A stretch of 64,000 bases of DNA from contig OX335657.1 in NCBI GenBank assembly GCA_946894095.1, positions 3,162,001-3,226,000 of the forward strand. The letters run 5' to 3'. This stretch comes from Incurvaria masculella. Lineage: Eukaryota; Arthropoda; Insecta; Lepidoptera; Incurvariidae. Made by a program: the position numbers and the translations under genes. How positions within the stretch are numbered: the stretch's first letter is position 1; each line of letters opens with the position of its first letter. Of this stretch, positions 21,403-32,483 are shown piece by piece. The notes under the pieces are model-generated. The model saw only the letters and a program-made list of their open reading frames with translations, was not told the DNA's origin and did not search any database.

Positions 21403-21973
21403 CTCTTACGTAACACCGAAAAGGATGATCCTGTGATCGTTGGGTTATTAAGGAGACGGCAACACTTTTTTGAGATTTTCAGGAGAGAAATATCGATTCA
21501 TATCTCATGAAGCAAAAGTAGGCCGTGCGGAATTAACCTATTTACACTCGCCAGAAATGCGTACCCCATCAAACGAAATTCTCCTCGCCGAACGCATTGG
21601 AAATCCTCGCATTCGAAAACATTAAGTGACTTGAAAATAAACACCGAGCGTGCATATTTAATTAAAGAAAACATCAGGGAAATTAGATGCATAAACGAGG
21701 CCATTATATCAATGGATAAACAGAGGGGGGGCCTAACTGCGCATTTTAATGGTAACACCGCGGTATCTTAATAAAGGGAACCCGAGATTTATTGGTCGAA
21801 GTTTGTAAAGTGTTTTGAAAGCGCAGAGTTTTGGTAATCTGCCCCTCGAAAGCGGCCATTGTCTTTTTATTGTCTCTTAATTCTATTTCGCTCGCAGCTC
21901 TATTTATGTGATAACCAAAAATTACTCGTTGAATGAAATCGGTTGGTCTTAATTGTCACGGAACAAATATTCC
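21403..21973. other. No gene recognised; possible single-copy sequence
   Basis: No repeat family was recognised. The segment 21500-21780 has balanced composition and one open minus-strand frame (86 codons) without a recognisable domain. Confidence 0.35.
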
Positions 21974-22522
21974 GGGAGGTCACGACATTTTTGGTCACGA
22001 TAAGGTAAATGGCTGAATTTGGGTTGACATGTTAGAGACCAACCCGCTGATGCTAAATATGTCGGTCTGCCCGTGCCAAGTGATTGCGTTATCTAGATTG
22101 GCTATATAAAATATATGTTGGTATATACCTGCTGATGAATTTACTGATTGTCTAGAAATATTGATACCTATTAATTATACAACAATAATTAGTCGGTTTT
22201 TTTTATTAAACACTAAAATATACCTAAAGTTATATCTGTAAACTAAATCGCCTATAACTACGAAATTTAACCAAGATTTTGTTCAGTTTTGGTATTTCTA
22301 AGCAAGTATGTACTGATACTTTCATGCTTCGTTATTTGAAGCCATTTACCTTATCAAATATATTTTTTGTCAGCATAACTACTTTTTCAGGCGCCTTATC
22401 TAGGTAACGCAACCACTTGGCACAGGCAGACTGACACATTTAGCTTCAGAGGATTGGTCTATATCCTGTGAACCGAGTTTCAGCCATTTACGTTATCGTT
22501 ACCATTTTTGTCGCCACCTCCT
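21974..22522. mobile_element. Family F ~550-bp TIR element, copy 2
   Basis: It starts 'gggaggtcacgacattttt' and ends 'accatttttgtcgccacctc'. The interior matches copy 1 throughout ('gatactttcatgcttcgtta', 'aaatcgcctataactacgaa'). Unlike copy 1 it is not visibly inside another repeat. Confidence 0.8.
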
Positions 22523-22579
22523 AGTCTAAAACGGGTTTTAAGAAATGTCTCTCGATTTGTTTTAGCTAACTAACTTAAA

Positions 22580-22740
22580 ATATGTTTTTTATGTGACATC
22601 TATATTTGAAGCATTGTTATCAGATTCTGAAAATAATCTGAAAAGGTCGTGAAACTCGTCGGACGCAGAATTCGAACCTGCAACCTTTGGATTACATGCC
22701 CACTGCTCTAACTAACTGAGCTATCGCGACAATTACGTCA
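22580..22740 (-). mobile_element. Family E tRNA-derived element, copy 2
   Basis: The minus strand carries a 73-nt tRNA-like core at 22658-22730. It has an A-box region 'tagctcagttagttagagc', a T-arm 'gcaggttcgaattctgc' with its B-box, and an anticodon position reading TGT (Thr type). Position 33 is A rather than T, and the acceptor stem has mismatches, so it is not a working tRNA gene. The flank 'gaagcattgttatcagatt' matches the inverted ends of the copy at 51114, but only on one side. Confidence 0.75.
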
Positions 22741-23304
22741 GCCAACGAATTTCTCGATTATGGTGCACTCCAGCCTGTGCTTAAATATTCGTTTTAAATA
22801 TGTAGAGCAGCTAGGTATATTTATTGAACCTATCAGTAAAAATAAACCTACCTTTTATTGCGTTGCCTGTACGCGTGTCGTGAACAAAGTGAATTCCACA
22901 GTGACCACAAGAACCTACTTGCTTCTTCGGGGAAATTGCCCCAACTATCCAACCGACCGGAGAAAAATGAGATATTTCAGCGGAGCCCAGCCGGGTCACG
23001 TCATCAATACTAAATGTTGTCCTTTCGGACTTGACGTCCCGGCTCGCCCGAATGGGGAGAATCAGCTCGGTCAAGTGCGCACGTAGGCTCTCGAGCCTTT
23101 CGTGAGAAGACCGTTCAGCGCCACGTAACTCAGTGTCGCGGGGACTTGACTTCTATGCCAGAGTTCATTGGCTCGATCCACGCCCCGTTAAATTTTTTTT
23201 TATGGAACAAGACATGGATAGCTTAAACCAATAAATTGTACATGTGCCAATTGCTTTATTTTTATAATTCGTTTAAGTGAATTTTGGTCGCAAATGCGAG
23301 CTAT
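22741..23304. other. No gene recognised
   Basis: Open frames of 108 and 87 codons on opposite strands overlap at 22760-23086 and have no recognisable domain. The GC content at 22900-23180 is higher than in the neighbourhood. Confidence 0.35.
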
Positions 23305-23570
23305 TTCATGGTTCGGAATCCATGTACAACTGTTGGTTCCTTTACCCTACTAGGTAGTAAGGGTTTTAGCCGACCCGGTTTGATACCGTCGTATTGGATA
23401 AATAGATAGTCAAAACGGCAGTAAATCATTGTCCGAGTTTTCCATCTAGTTAATTTTAGTCATGCTCGTAAAAAAAGTTCCTGGCATGGAACCTAATTCT
23501 TCCGGTATTCGGTGAGTTGGGCTAATATCACGATGGTGTGTGTGGCATTAGCAGTTAAATAAAAACAGTC
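23305..23570 (+). mobile_element. SINE family B body with remnant tRNA-side junction
   Basis: 'gcgagctatttcatggttcg' is the junction found next to tRNA-type heads. The body follows: 'ccctactaggtagtaagg', 'gataccgtcgtattgga', 'gttcctggcatggaacctaa', 'gtggcattagcagtt'. Confidence 0.7.
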
Positions 23571-23895
23571 GTTGTAAGAATTTAAAGAGATCCAAAGTGA
23601 TACAGAAATTAATTTTTAGAACTTTTTGGTACTAACGCTGGTAGAGTCCCCTCCAACCCAACTTACTGGAGAAAAATGAATAATCGAAGACTATGCGCTT
23701 GGTCTCGTGAGAGATTGGCGTAAGAGAGAACCTGGTCCCAATATCTGACTTAACAAAGACAATTATTTACGAACATTTACCATGTAAAGAAGTATTTTAG
23801 CTTCAGATTAGTTATTCCATCCTTAACAGATTTAAGTAAAAGTTTATATTTACATGTTTATATATTAAGTATATGTTTAAGTATATTCTGTCGTC

Positions 23896-24388
23896 AGCCT
23901 CAGTAGCTCAGTGTGCGACGCCTTGCGATTCGATAAGCTGGGTAAGCACGTCTGGCCGTGTATTCTTGGCATTCAGTCATTGCGGATTCAGTAGAATTAA
24001 CAGTAATGTCAAAGTAAATTATTTTTCTGTTAACTCCACTGAATCCGCAATGACTGAATGCCAAGAATACACGTCCAAAGCTCGGTTAGGTTCTGGGACG
24101 GGTGACCATTTTCAACCGTTGAGGCTGGCCGTGGTTCGGATTCCACGTAAAACTGTAGGTCCCCTTCTTTGCTTACTAGGTGGTAGGGTTAATCCCGCCC
24201 GGGTTAGTACCATCACATTGAATGAACGATGGTCGAAGCGGCAGTGAAAATTGTCCGTGTTTTCCATCTAGTTCAATGTAGCCGAGCAAAATAAGGAAGG
24301 TTCTGGTATGGCACCTAATTCCCATGTGGTGTGTTAGGCTTATATCTGACGGTCAGTTCGGTATTAGCCATCCATGTCAAGTTACATA
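23896..24388 (+). mobile_element. SINE family B with 5S-type head, interrupted by a foldback element
   Basis: The head starts 'agcctcagtagctcagtgtg' and reaches 'gctgggtaagcac', then is cut by family P (23957-24073) and resumes at 'gctcggttaggttctggg' with 'cgggtgacc', the 5S box-C region. The 3' side of the head, 'ccgttgaggct', pairs with its first bases as in 5S helix I. The body and tail are complete to 'ccatccatgtcaagttacat'. The insertion lies between the box-A and box-C-like parts of the 5S-type internal promoter. Confidence 0.8.
23957..24073. mobile_element. Family P foldback element, copy 2
   Basis: The arms 'cgtgtattcttggcattcag' ... and the complementary ... 'ctgaatgccaagaatacacg' match those of the 15822 copy almost exactly, including the loop 'taatgtcaaagtaaa'. 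It sits inside the 5S-type head of a SINE. Confidence 0.8.
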
Positions 24389-24555
24389 GAAAATAATTAA
24401 ACTCGTTTATGGTGTATCAAATTGTTCATATCAAACAGACTGACGAACAGATGGGCATGCATCGAAAGCAAATGCTTCCGGACGCCTAGAAACGGTCGGC
24501 CAGTTCTCAGGAAATTGAAATATCTTTACGGCGTAGCTCTCACCCTTTGCACCGG

Positions 24556-24615
24556 ACGAGGGTATAAATAGTGGACAGAGCGAAGGAGCCCTTCCGCATC
24601 TCAACAATCTTCCCC
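24556..24615 (+). promoter_or_regulatory. Candidate TATA promoter
   Basis: TATAAATA at 24563-24570 sits in a GC-balanced context, with 'gcatctcaaca' about 30 bp downstream where initiation would be expected. No open frame with a recognisable product follows. It could be an orphan promoter or chance. Confidence 0.25.
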
Positions 24616-24954
24616 CTTTTGTGGAAAAAGTTACGTGAGAGGGAATCGGAAATTGATTTTTTGAAAACCATCCGACGGTGAAGCCTGCTTTGACTTTGAT
24701 CTGCTGATTGGGTATAGTTTATTATTTACGTCATCGATGGATTATTTCGGCACCATTTGGTCTTTCACATTTTTGCGTATAATAATGTTTTGAAAACTTA
24801 CGGTTTGTTCCGGTGTGCAATCCCGTGCTTGGCCGACATGTTTCGCCTCCATGTACATGAACCTCCGTCATGTACAGCGACACGGTGTAAATCTAAGAAC
24901 ATATCCGTATAATGTGCATAATTATGTGTAAATAACATATGGATACTGCAGAAT

Positions 24955-25050
24955 GCCAACGTAGCCAAAATGAATGTGGTGTGTTGGGCTAATACCATGA
25001 CAGAAGGTGTGGTATTAGCTATCTATGTCCAGTCACATAAAAAAAAACTA
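24955..25050 (+). mobile_element. SINE family B, 3' end fragment
   Basis: 'gtggtgtgttgggctaatac', 'ggtgtggtattagctatc' and 'tgtccagtcacataaaaaa' form the last ~90 bp of the SINE. The rest is missing. Confidence 0.7.
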
Positions 25051-25968
25051 ATTGACCTGTTATCCAGATTGCCTCAAAAGCACCATCAGTATACCTAGTT
25101 AGGTCATAAGTTACGTCACAGAATCAAACATTTTGAATTTAGAATGCTAACAACAAAAATATTTTCGGAATTCGAATTTAGCATATTTTATGAAAAAAGC
25201 AATGAGCACAATTTAGAATTTCGTTCATTTTAAAATGTGGAGTGAAGGCTTAGAGAAGTACCGAGTGGCGCTTACCGCTTTGCGTCGGTTTGTTTTCGCG
25301 TTTACTGAAAACATTGAAAATGAAATGAAATGATAATATCATTTGCAGCCATACGGTACAAAAAGGCGGAAATGATTGCCATAAGGCATTCTCTAACATT
25401 TAAGATGTAGAAGAGGTGCAGTGAGGCGGGCAAAAAATAAACGTAAAATAAAATATGCGTAGAACGTTAGTTTAAAGTAGTTAGTTACGTAAAACGTATT
25501 AGCATTATGTTTGGATAATAACAACGTTAATTTATTGGCTCGGCTCCTTTAGTGTGCGTGTACATCGAGTTGTCGTCAGTTTATAATGAAATGTATTGAC
25601 CGAGATCTGGCACTAACATTTCTATGCTTACTCATGCTAAAGCTGCCCGTATAACAGCGCAAACCACATTCTTGGAGGATACATTAAAAACATGTTTGGT
25701 CATCTGCTTAGAATTTTAGAACTACAAAAGAAGGTACCTTTTTGGGACATTACGCTAAATTGGGCAGAACAACTTTACGTAACGGTACATTCAGGAACAG
25801 TGGTTGAAAATAATTAATTTTTTTTTTCCAATGCGATGATGGTCTTTATGATATACGAAGTTGGAAAATAACTACAATGGGAAAGTCAATGCGTACGTAA
25901 CAATGTTGAGGTTTTTAGGGCTTTATATGAGTCGATGAACCATTCAAATAAAATCACGTCTGCATTGT
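25051..25968. other. No gene recognised
   Basis: No element ends, no RNA-gene features and no credible coding sequence were seen. The composition is AT-rich. Confidence 0.4.
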
Positions 25969-26072
25969 ACGAACGCGGCGGGTGCCTCCTTGACAACGGG
26001 CTGAATGATTAGCTCGAAACGTCGGAGAATGTCTCTTCCTGCCGCGTGAAAAGCCGTAACATTTTTCAAACA
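25969..26072. mobile_element. Family I element, truncated copy
   Basis: It contains the last ~100 bp of the family, from 'gcctccttgacaacgggctg' through 'gctcgaaacgtcggag' to 'gccgtaacatttttcaaaca'. The left inverted end is missing. Confidence 0.75.
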
Positions 26073-26204
26073 AATCTGTTTCTAATTTTTTTTTTAAATT
26101 AAATCTAAGTCAAATGACAGCATATGGAAATGTACATCCAAATATGTTTTCAAGACACGTGTTTTGATTGACCGTTGTTGTTTAAAAAAAAAATATTTCC
26201 AAAA

Positions 26205-26805
26205 AAAATAACCGACTTCAAAGAAAAAGCACTAAAAAGTAAAAAATAATTTCCATTTTTGTAGTTACGATTTCTGTTATTTTTTGAGTCGGCGTCAGCC
26301 GGGCACGCGCTGCGCCAATCAAGAGAACCTAACCTAACCTTGGCTGACACCGACTCAAAAATAACAGAAATCGTAATTACAAAAATGGAAATTATTTTTT
26401 ACTTTTTAGTGCTTTTTCTTTGAAGTCGGTTATTTTTTTTGTAAAATGTTTTTTTATTTGTTTATTTTTAGTGAATCTGAAGTACATTTACTAATTTGTA
26501 CACGTCCTTTCCAATAAAAAAATAATCACCGAAATCGGTTGGCGTTATATTGAGTTATTCGTCCATTTGTCGCGCACATCTTAATGCAAATTTAAGACTT
26601 TTATGATTTTCTCATGGATATCATTGTCAGAACTTAACCAAATTAAAATGGGACCATTTGGGAAGCACTAGCTATCATTTAAAAAAATAATCACAAAATC
26701 GGTTCACCCAGGCAAAAGTTATGAGGTAACAAACATAAAAAAAAACAAAAAAAAAACATACAGACGAATTGATAACCTCCTCCTTTTTTTGAAGTCGGTT
26801 AAAAA
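26205..26805. mobile_element. Family K palindromic element with repeated 'gaagtcggtta' ends
   Basis: The left part is a large palindrome: arms at about 26205-26299 and 26342-26434, each starting or ending in 'aaccgacttcaaagaaaaag' or its complement, with a ~42-nt loop holding 'caagagaacctaacctaacc'. A further ~370 bp to the right ends again in 'tttttttgaagtcggttaaa' (about 26785-26805) after 'acatacagacgaattgataa'. The same terminal string therefore occurs three times. It is non-coding. A second palindrome lies at 43634-43815. Confidence 0.7.
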
Positions 26806-27382
26806 TCAAGTGAATTGGCTAAAGTAAAAGGTTTCAAATAAATATTTTATTATATTTCGTTCAGTCTCGAGTTAGTAACGCTTTTAAAATAACCCCTATA
26901 TTTTCGACTTTCCATTGCTCAAGCACTTCTCTATTTAGGTCTTGTGTCCGCTTGCTTCATTTGCTCTATCGACCAGCGAACATTTTAACTTCACCTTTCG
27001 CAGATCAGCTCGCGGGGAATGTATTTGTTGTGCGTCGAACCTTAAATGAAACCTCTAACGACAATGCAAATATTCCGAAAAAAAAAATGATCAAAAATAA
27101 TGAAAATAAAAATTATTATCGATGGACAATCAAACTTCTCACGTGTGCGTCTAACAAAAGGAATTTGGGTCTAGCAATAATCGGCAGACCTCGAATTATT
27201 TATCTCAATGCGCAACAGTTCGGCAAACCACCACCGAGACATTTAAAACCAATTATTTACTATTAAACTCACGCGGTCTGCACGGAAAACAATAAGTTTC
27301 CAAAAGTTATAGGTGGCGTCTACAATTTAAGCGTCGAAGAATGCATGACTCTGCTGTGTTGGAATGATTTCCTTGTGTAAAT
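26806..27382. other. No gene recognised
   Basis: A plus-strand frame at 26952-27266 (104 codons) has no recognisable domain and shows a lysine/asparagine-rich stretch typical of AT-rich non-coding DNA. Confidence 0.35.
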
Positions 27383-27540
27383 ATACCTTTTCGTACTAAG
27401 CAGGTACGTCGTTGTTCCAAGGAATGTGATATGTATGTATGTGTGTCCGTGAAGCAAGGACACGTCAATTAAAGAAAGATCCCCGTAAAAAGAACTACTG
27501 CAAGGCTAGACCCGAACCAGTAAAAAATCCCATTAATGGT
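27383..27540 (-). mobile_element. Family J tRNA-derived element, truncated copy
   Basis: 'tttcgtactaagcaggtacg', 'gtgaagcaaggacac' and 'tgcaaggctagacccgaacc' follow the family J order, ending within the tRNA-like part. Confidence 0.65.
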
Positions 27541-27616
27541 CTCACGATGCGGCATGCGGTGGCAATCGTTTGGAAGTGACTGGCCCGCCTGCTTTGGAAT
27601 TTGGCATTTTGATTGA

Positions 27617-27975
27617 ACGAGTGAAAATATACTTTTTCGTACTAAGCTTACTGGGTTCTTGCTTCAATTAATGTGTCCTTGCTCCACGGTCGATTATACA
27701 TACGTACATATTACATTCCTTGGAATAAGCGACGTACCTGGTTAGTACGAAAAAGTAGATTTACTTAGGTCAACCTAGGTCTGGCTCTAGCGTCTGATGC
27801 CAAATACGTTTTTCGTGATGACGGCAATATGTTTGAATGTTCAATCTTTGCAGTCAATGTATGCAACGCAGATGAAGCGTTAAATAAATGATGTAGATAT
27901 AATCTTAAACACTGCGTTAGTAGGAGGCATTCGTTACCATTGAAGGAAAATTCCAAATAATGGGTATACGTGATA
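27617..27975 (+). mobile_element. Family J element, copy with long flank
   Basis: It contains 'caattaatgtgtccttgctc', 'cttggaataagcgacgtacc', 'ctggctctagcgtctgatgc' and 'gttcaatctttgcagtcaat', joining the two outer segments seen separately in copies 1 and 2. The tRNA-like core is missing. Confidence 0.65.
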
Positions 27976-27989
27976 GATAAAAAAAACAT

Positions 27990-28475
27990 AATCTCAATAT
28001 TTTAACCATTCTTTTCTTTTATAAATTCCTCTATGTTATAATACATTTTTGTCCAAAGCCATTGCTTGAGTTTGTTTTAATTTTTTTTTACGTTTTCAAT
28101 TTATTTTAAATCTTCCGATAATTTATTATAAAGTTAAATAGCGGACTGAGTCGAGCTTTTTGCTAATAACGTGGTACGCATAGGCAACTTATACAAATTT
28201 CCATCTGTATTCTGCCGTGTATTGCATTTGGTGACATCTTTGACTACATTAAAATAACATGGATATTGTTTGACAAAACAGCACAGCTCTAAAATGTAAA
28301 TTGAAGTTAATGTTAACAATCGTTTTTCTTTAAAAATGTTTTGACAGCTATCTAAATGTTTAATACTGAAAATTGTTCGTAAACATCGTTTTTGAATAAC
28401 AAATATCTCCTGGACATCAACAGAATTTCCCCAGAAAAATGACATCCGTTACATTAAAGTATAGGCCGCAACTCA
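27990..28475 (-). pseudogene. Non-LTR RT C-terminal region, decayed
   Basis: The minus-strand frame 28445-28134 includes 'FWGNSVDVQEIFVIQKRCLR', 'ILELCCFVKQYPCYF' and 'NLYKLPMRTTLL'. This aligns position by position with the C-terminal part of the 12134-13069 frame. Beyond it, 'LYNKLSEDLK' and 'QWLWTKMYYNIEEF' continue the alignment after in-frame stops, and a stop precedes the first Met. It is a dead fragment of the same or a sister family. Confidence 0.8.
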
Positions 28476-28867
28476 GTATATGTTCATCGAATTCACGTCA
28501 ATAACAATAGTTGAACAAACGATAAGAAATACTACAGTATCCAATGTAATCAGTAGCAAGCGTCGTATATTTAGAACACAATGGTCATCGAAACTTTTTG
28601 TATTACGAACAGTAAATCTGGTTTGGTCCGGTTTCATTGCCGCCCAAACGATAAAAATGGAGTTATGAACATATCTATATTTTTAGTTGGAAATGATTGC
28701 TTTTGTTTAATTCGATACATTTCGTTTAGGTATAATAAAGTTGTATACAGAGAAAAAATAGGACTTTATGTTATTACCATAGGATTAGGATGTATTAACA
28801 CGCTAGGTCTACGGTTATAACAGAGAATATCGACATTTTTTTTCCACGTGCATGTTTAATACGGCTT
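28476..28867. other. No gene recognised
   Basis: Two overlapping plus-strand frames (62 and 79 codons) have no domain. No repeat was recognised. Confidence 0.35.
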
Positions 28868-29310
28868 GCTAAACCATGCCCGAATTTTCGGGCCGTGCGT
28901 CTCGTTGACGACCCTAAGGTATCTTTGAATTTAGAGACCCTTCAACTGCGAAGGTATGTTTGGTCGCTCTCTGTGTTTTACCATCTCTACCATGGAGAAT
29001 GCTCGTCGCATCGCATGCTCATGCAACCTACCATCGCGGAACGCGGAACAGGCAGCCGTTCACTGTCGACATTGCAAAAATCAGAACCAACCGATCCTCT
29101 AGGTCCTTTATCTATAGGGTCGGTAAACTATAGAATGCACTTCCCGCCGAGTTATTTGCCCCAAAGTACAACCTGGAATCCTTCAAACATGGTGTGAAGA
29201 AGCACCTGGCCGGCCGGCAAGGTTTTCGCAGCCAGTATAGGCAAGCTCATGGGCGTAGGCGGGCACCTTTAGATGCCCTGGCGTACGCTATATGCCGCGC
29301 TTTACATAAA
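28868..29310 (+). pseudogene. Non-LTR RT C-terminal fragment of a third LINE family
   Basis: 'AVRLVDDPKVSLNLETLQLR' and 'SLSVFYHLYHGECS' are followed, after a frame change, by 'PFTVDIAKIRTNRSSRSFIY' and 'NALPAELFAPKYNLESFKHG'. This is the typical C-terminus of an insect jockey-type LINE, which reads '...SLxVFYxLYHGECSEEL...TRxxxxFxVxxPRxRTxRFxRSF...LWNxLPxxVF...YNLxxFKxxV' (family knowledge). At least one frameshift and one stop (after 'RVGKL') inactivate it. It is 5'-truncated and unlike the other two LINE types here. Confidence 0.75.
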
Positions 29311-29691
29311 AAAACACTAAAATTTTTTTTTATACGACTGGCAAGGAGGCGTGGCGGCGGTCGGAGTCAGCAGGGGGAACAGCCGTGTCTGTACAGTCGA
29401 ACAAAGAGTTTAGGATACACATCCGGTTGAATGAAAAGATGAACAGTCGAAATACTTTGACTTTTGGAAACAATTATAGTGTTAAGTATAGATTCAAACA
29501 TAGTTGAGGATGTCTACTCGCTACTGAGTAAACAAAACCCTAACAAAATTGAATCAGAGGTTGTATTAAAACACCATTCATTTTTACGTTTAACCGGAAG
29601 TGTATCCTTTAACCTTTGGTTTACTGTAAGCTTGCATTGTGAATCATTCGACTATTTTAGGAATAAGAAATACCATTTCTGTTTTTTTTTC

Positions 29692-30034
29692 TGTCATGGT
29701 ATTAGCCTAACACACCACATGGGAAATAGTTGCCATGCCAGGACCTTCCTTATATTGCACGGCTACATTGAACTGGATGAAAAACACAGACAATTTTCAT
29801 TGCCGCTTCGACCATCGTTCATTCAATACGATGGTACCAACCCGGGCGGAATTCATCCTACCACCTAGTAAGTAAGGGAGGGGAGGGGAGACCTACAGTT
29901 TAACGTGTAATCCGAACCACGGCCAGCCTCTCTCAATGGTCGAATGGTCACCCATCCAAGACCAGACCGGACCCAGCGTTGCTTAAGTTCGGAGAGCGAT
30001 CGCCGAAGTGTCGCGCCACTGGGCTATTGAGGCT
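29692..30034 (-). mobile_element. SINE family B, full copy with best-preserved 5S-type head
   Basis: Read on the minus strand, the head begins 'gcctcaatagcccagtggcg', includes 'ctccgaacttaagcaacgct' and ends with 'cttggatgggtgacc'. These match the 5S rRNA internal control region (box A 'gaagttaagca', box C 'ggatgggtgacc'). The head's two ends can pair as in 5S helix I. The shared SINE body follows ('ggtggtaggatgaattccg'-like, 'gttcaatgtagccgtgcaat', 'ggtcctggcatgg'). Transcription would be by RNA polymerase III from the internal promoter, if any. Confidence 0.85.
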
Positions 30035-30532
30035 GACTCAATGACTGAGGGCTGATGAATGAATGGCTGAGGGTTAAATGAAAGTCAGAATACTTGACGT
30101 TTCACTTAAGGTTCATTTCATTTCAACATAAATTAGTTTGTTTTATGTGTGTAGAGTAAATTTTTCCGCATAATCGGAAAGGCAGCTCCATGGTTCCTTG
30201 CTCCCGCTGCCTTGTTGTCGGCCGATGGCGGCCGGCGCGCGGCGGTAACATGTTGCAGTCGCTCGTAAAACTTTCTTTTACTACCGTCGTCGCGACCGCA
30301 GGCCTCCATCCTATTGTTTACGTATTTTCAATCTGATCCCGGTTGGCGTAGTGGTTGCCACGAAGAGCCTATGTCTGCGTTAGAGCATAGTATGTACGTA
30401 CTAATAAATAAAACGCTTAATCCTTTCGGGACTCGGTTGTTAGAAACGCAAACCGTGGCGGAATTGCTACAGAAAAAAATAGGGATTTTTACGGCAAAAT
30501 AAAACATTCGCGGAAACAAAATATATATTTTC

Positions 30533-30569
30533 GATGCCAATACGCGCATAACAGCGCGTATTGGCATCG
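30533..30569. repeat. Perfect 16-bp-arm hairpin
   Basis: 'cgatgccaatacgcgc' is followed by a 6-nt spacer 'ataaca' and its exact complement 'gcgcgtattggcatcg'. No function is assigned; flanking AT-rich sequence does not continue the symmetry. Confidence 0.7.
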
Positions 30570-30654
30570 AATCTTAGCGCAAATTGCATTAACCGTTTGA
30601 GCCGTTTATAATTGCTTCTAAAAGTCGCGTCATAATAATTATGCATTTTTCATA

Positions 30655-30800
30655 TGTCACTCAACAAACATACTAGGGTATGTTTCTCTCTTTGCACGAA
30701 GAGACGGCTGAGTTAATCAATGTACAAACACGTCACTTTTAGTGAGTCGCATGGAATTCCTTCCATGCTGTCCATACAAAGTGACGTGTTTAATCATACG
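30655..30800. mobile_element. Family N inverted-repeat element, copy 1
   Basis: 'aaacacgtcacttttagtga' faces 'caaagtgacgtgttt', around 'atggaattccttccat'. The same block occurs reversed at 43855-44005, including 'gaagagacggctgagttaat' as its complement. It is non-coding. Confidence 0.65.
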
Positions 30801-30950
30801 TTGACGTTGATTTAGATTTTATTAAGAGAACGTTGAAAAAAAATATTAGTGACGTTCCTTGCCAGTCCTTCGCTGTGATTGTTGAACTGGTTAATAATAA
30901 AACATTACAAATCCGAGTGAGATGATGAATAAACAATACAATGCACCATC
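30801..30950 (+). mobile_element. Family L LINE 3' tail fragment
   Basis: 'aacgttgaaaaaaaatat', 'ccttgccagtccttcgctg' and 'atgatgaataaacaata' match the 9180 copy. It directly follows family N, suggesting N inserted into or next to it. Confidence 0.55.
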
Positions 30951-30996
30951 ATAATGAGGTCTTCTACATAATGTGTATTTTCTAGCACATTTTCAG

Positions 30997-31347
30997 GGTT
31001 CCGTACTCAAAGGGTGCCAACGGAACCCTATTAATAAGCCTCCACTGTCCGTCCGTCCAGCCGTCCGTCCGTCCCTCCTTCCGTCTGTCCGTTCGTCCGT
31101 CCGTCCTTCCGTCCGTCCGTCCGTCCGTCTGTCACAAAGCTGCATCTCCAGAACCGTAATAGGTAGGAATCTGAAATTTTCACAGAGTGTGTATTTATTT
31201 TGCCGCTCTAACATCAAATAGGTAAAATTTTAAAATAACAAAAATAAAAGGGGGTCCCCATACAGAAAATTAGATTTGTTTGGGTTAAATCTTGTACAGT
31301 GGTACGGAAGCCTTCGTGTGTGAGTCCGGCTCGCGCTTGGCCGGTTT
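30997..31347 (-). mobile_element. Family A repeat, copy 8, with expanded microsatellite
   Basis: It is full length from 'agggttccgtactcaaaggg' to 'ctcgcgcttggccggttttt'. The (CCGT)n region is about 85 bp long (31046-31132) against 15-30 bp in most copies, with interruptions such as 'ccctcctt'. Peptides rich in RTDGRTDGR from this tract are artefacts. Confidence 0.85.
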
Positions 31348-31364
31348 TTTATGTAATTGAGCCA

Positions 31365-31530
31365 TCAGTCATGATTAGCCTAGGAACTAGGGGCCAGGCT
31401 AGACGTTCACATTATGTTGCACGGCAACATTGCATTGAATCATTGAATCATTGGTTTAAATAGAAAACACGGAAAATTGCCGCTTCGACCATCGTTCATT
31501 CAGCGTGATTATACCCGGGCAGGATTATTT
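31365..31530 (-). mobile_element. SINE family B, diverged fragment
   Basis: 'aggaactaggggccaggct', 'attgccgcttcgaccatcgt' and 'tcattcagcgtga' followed by 'acccgggcaggatt' match the body. Its ends are missing and it contains a local 'attgaatcattgaatc' duplication. Confidence 0.6.
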
Positions 31531-32350
31531 GATTTATTTGATCTTATTTATTCGGAGAAAAAACAGTGCATTCTGCACTTCTAAATAATTAAATTACTAA
31601 TGAATGAGTAAAAGTTTGATATTAACATTAATACATTTCGAGGGAAAGGAAATATATGTTTATTTTTTTAAATAAGTTAGCTCCTTTAAGGACTGATCTT
31701 TTAGTTGAAGGCTCTGTCTGCATTATCAACTATTTAATTTGTCTTTCGTAATCTTTATTTCGGGCTAATGTGCTAAAAAAGGCTAGAGTTTGCTTAAAAA
31801 AATGTAGAAATTAAGATTCGAGTCCTGCTTGTCAAATGTTTTCCAAATCTACTATATGACAATATGCACGTAATTCATGATGTCATGGTTCTATCTCAAA
31901 CCAAAAGTATGTAAAAGTTGACTATATTATCAGCCCATTCCATTACCAAAATTACCAAAATACACTTCAAATGTAAAAGGAAAAACTGAACACATTCTAG
32001 ATTTTCCGAAACGCTTCTAAATTCTATAACAAACTTTCGCGAACTTTTAACAACCTAACGCTGCCAAATTAAACCTTGATCTGTACCATTCTTTAAATCT
32101 AAACCGAATACTCCTGGTAATAAAGTCCGAAATGCATTATTAAAGGAATCGTTTGAGGATGGCACGTGTATTGCTTGTCCTTATTCAAGGTCGTCGGTCT
32201 AAAATGTTATCACCAAATTAACTTTTAACTACTGAATTTCTGCGGGTCTCAGCCGTTCGCTGGAATATGGGATTAAAAACTTTTGATTGGTATAAAATAT
32301 TACAAACCATCTTTGTATACGATTTTTTTAATTTGCTACGGAAGAAATTG
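31531..32350. other. AT-rich, no gene recognised
   Basis: No element ends or coding potential were seen. Confidence 0.4.
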
Positions 32351-32483
32351 TGCAAAAACCGGCCAAGTGCGAGTCGGACTCGCACACGAAGGGTTCTGTA
32401 CCAACGTACAAAATTGAACACAAAAAAATCACAAACCCTTTAATTTTTATTGTTTTTCAATTTTACCTATTTGTTGTAAAATA

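Noticed and set aside
22658..22730. Genuine tRNA-Thr gene
   Set aside because: Acceptor stem mismatches, A at the position that should be T33, and a repeat context shared with 51114 point to a mobile element.
22811..23086. Overlapping opposite-strand frames of 87 and 108 codons
   Set aside because: Both cannot be coding over the same bases and neither resembles a known protein.
30993..31221. Open frames on both strands rich in RTDGRTDG or SVRPSVRP
   Set aside because: They are translations of the (CCGT)n/(GGAC)n microsatellite of family A and appear wherever a copy lies (also 13254, 20911, 33402, 49582).
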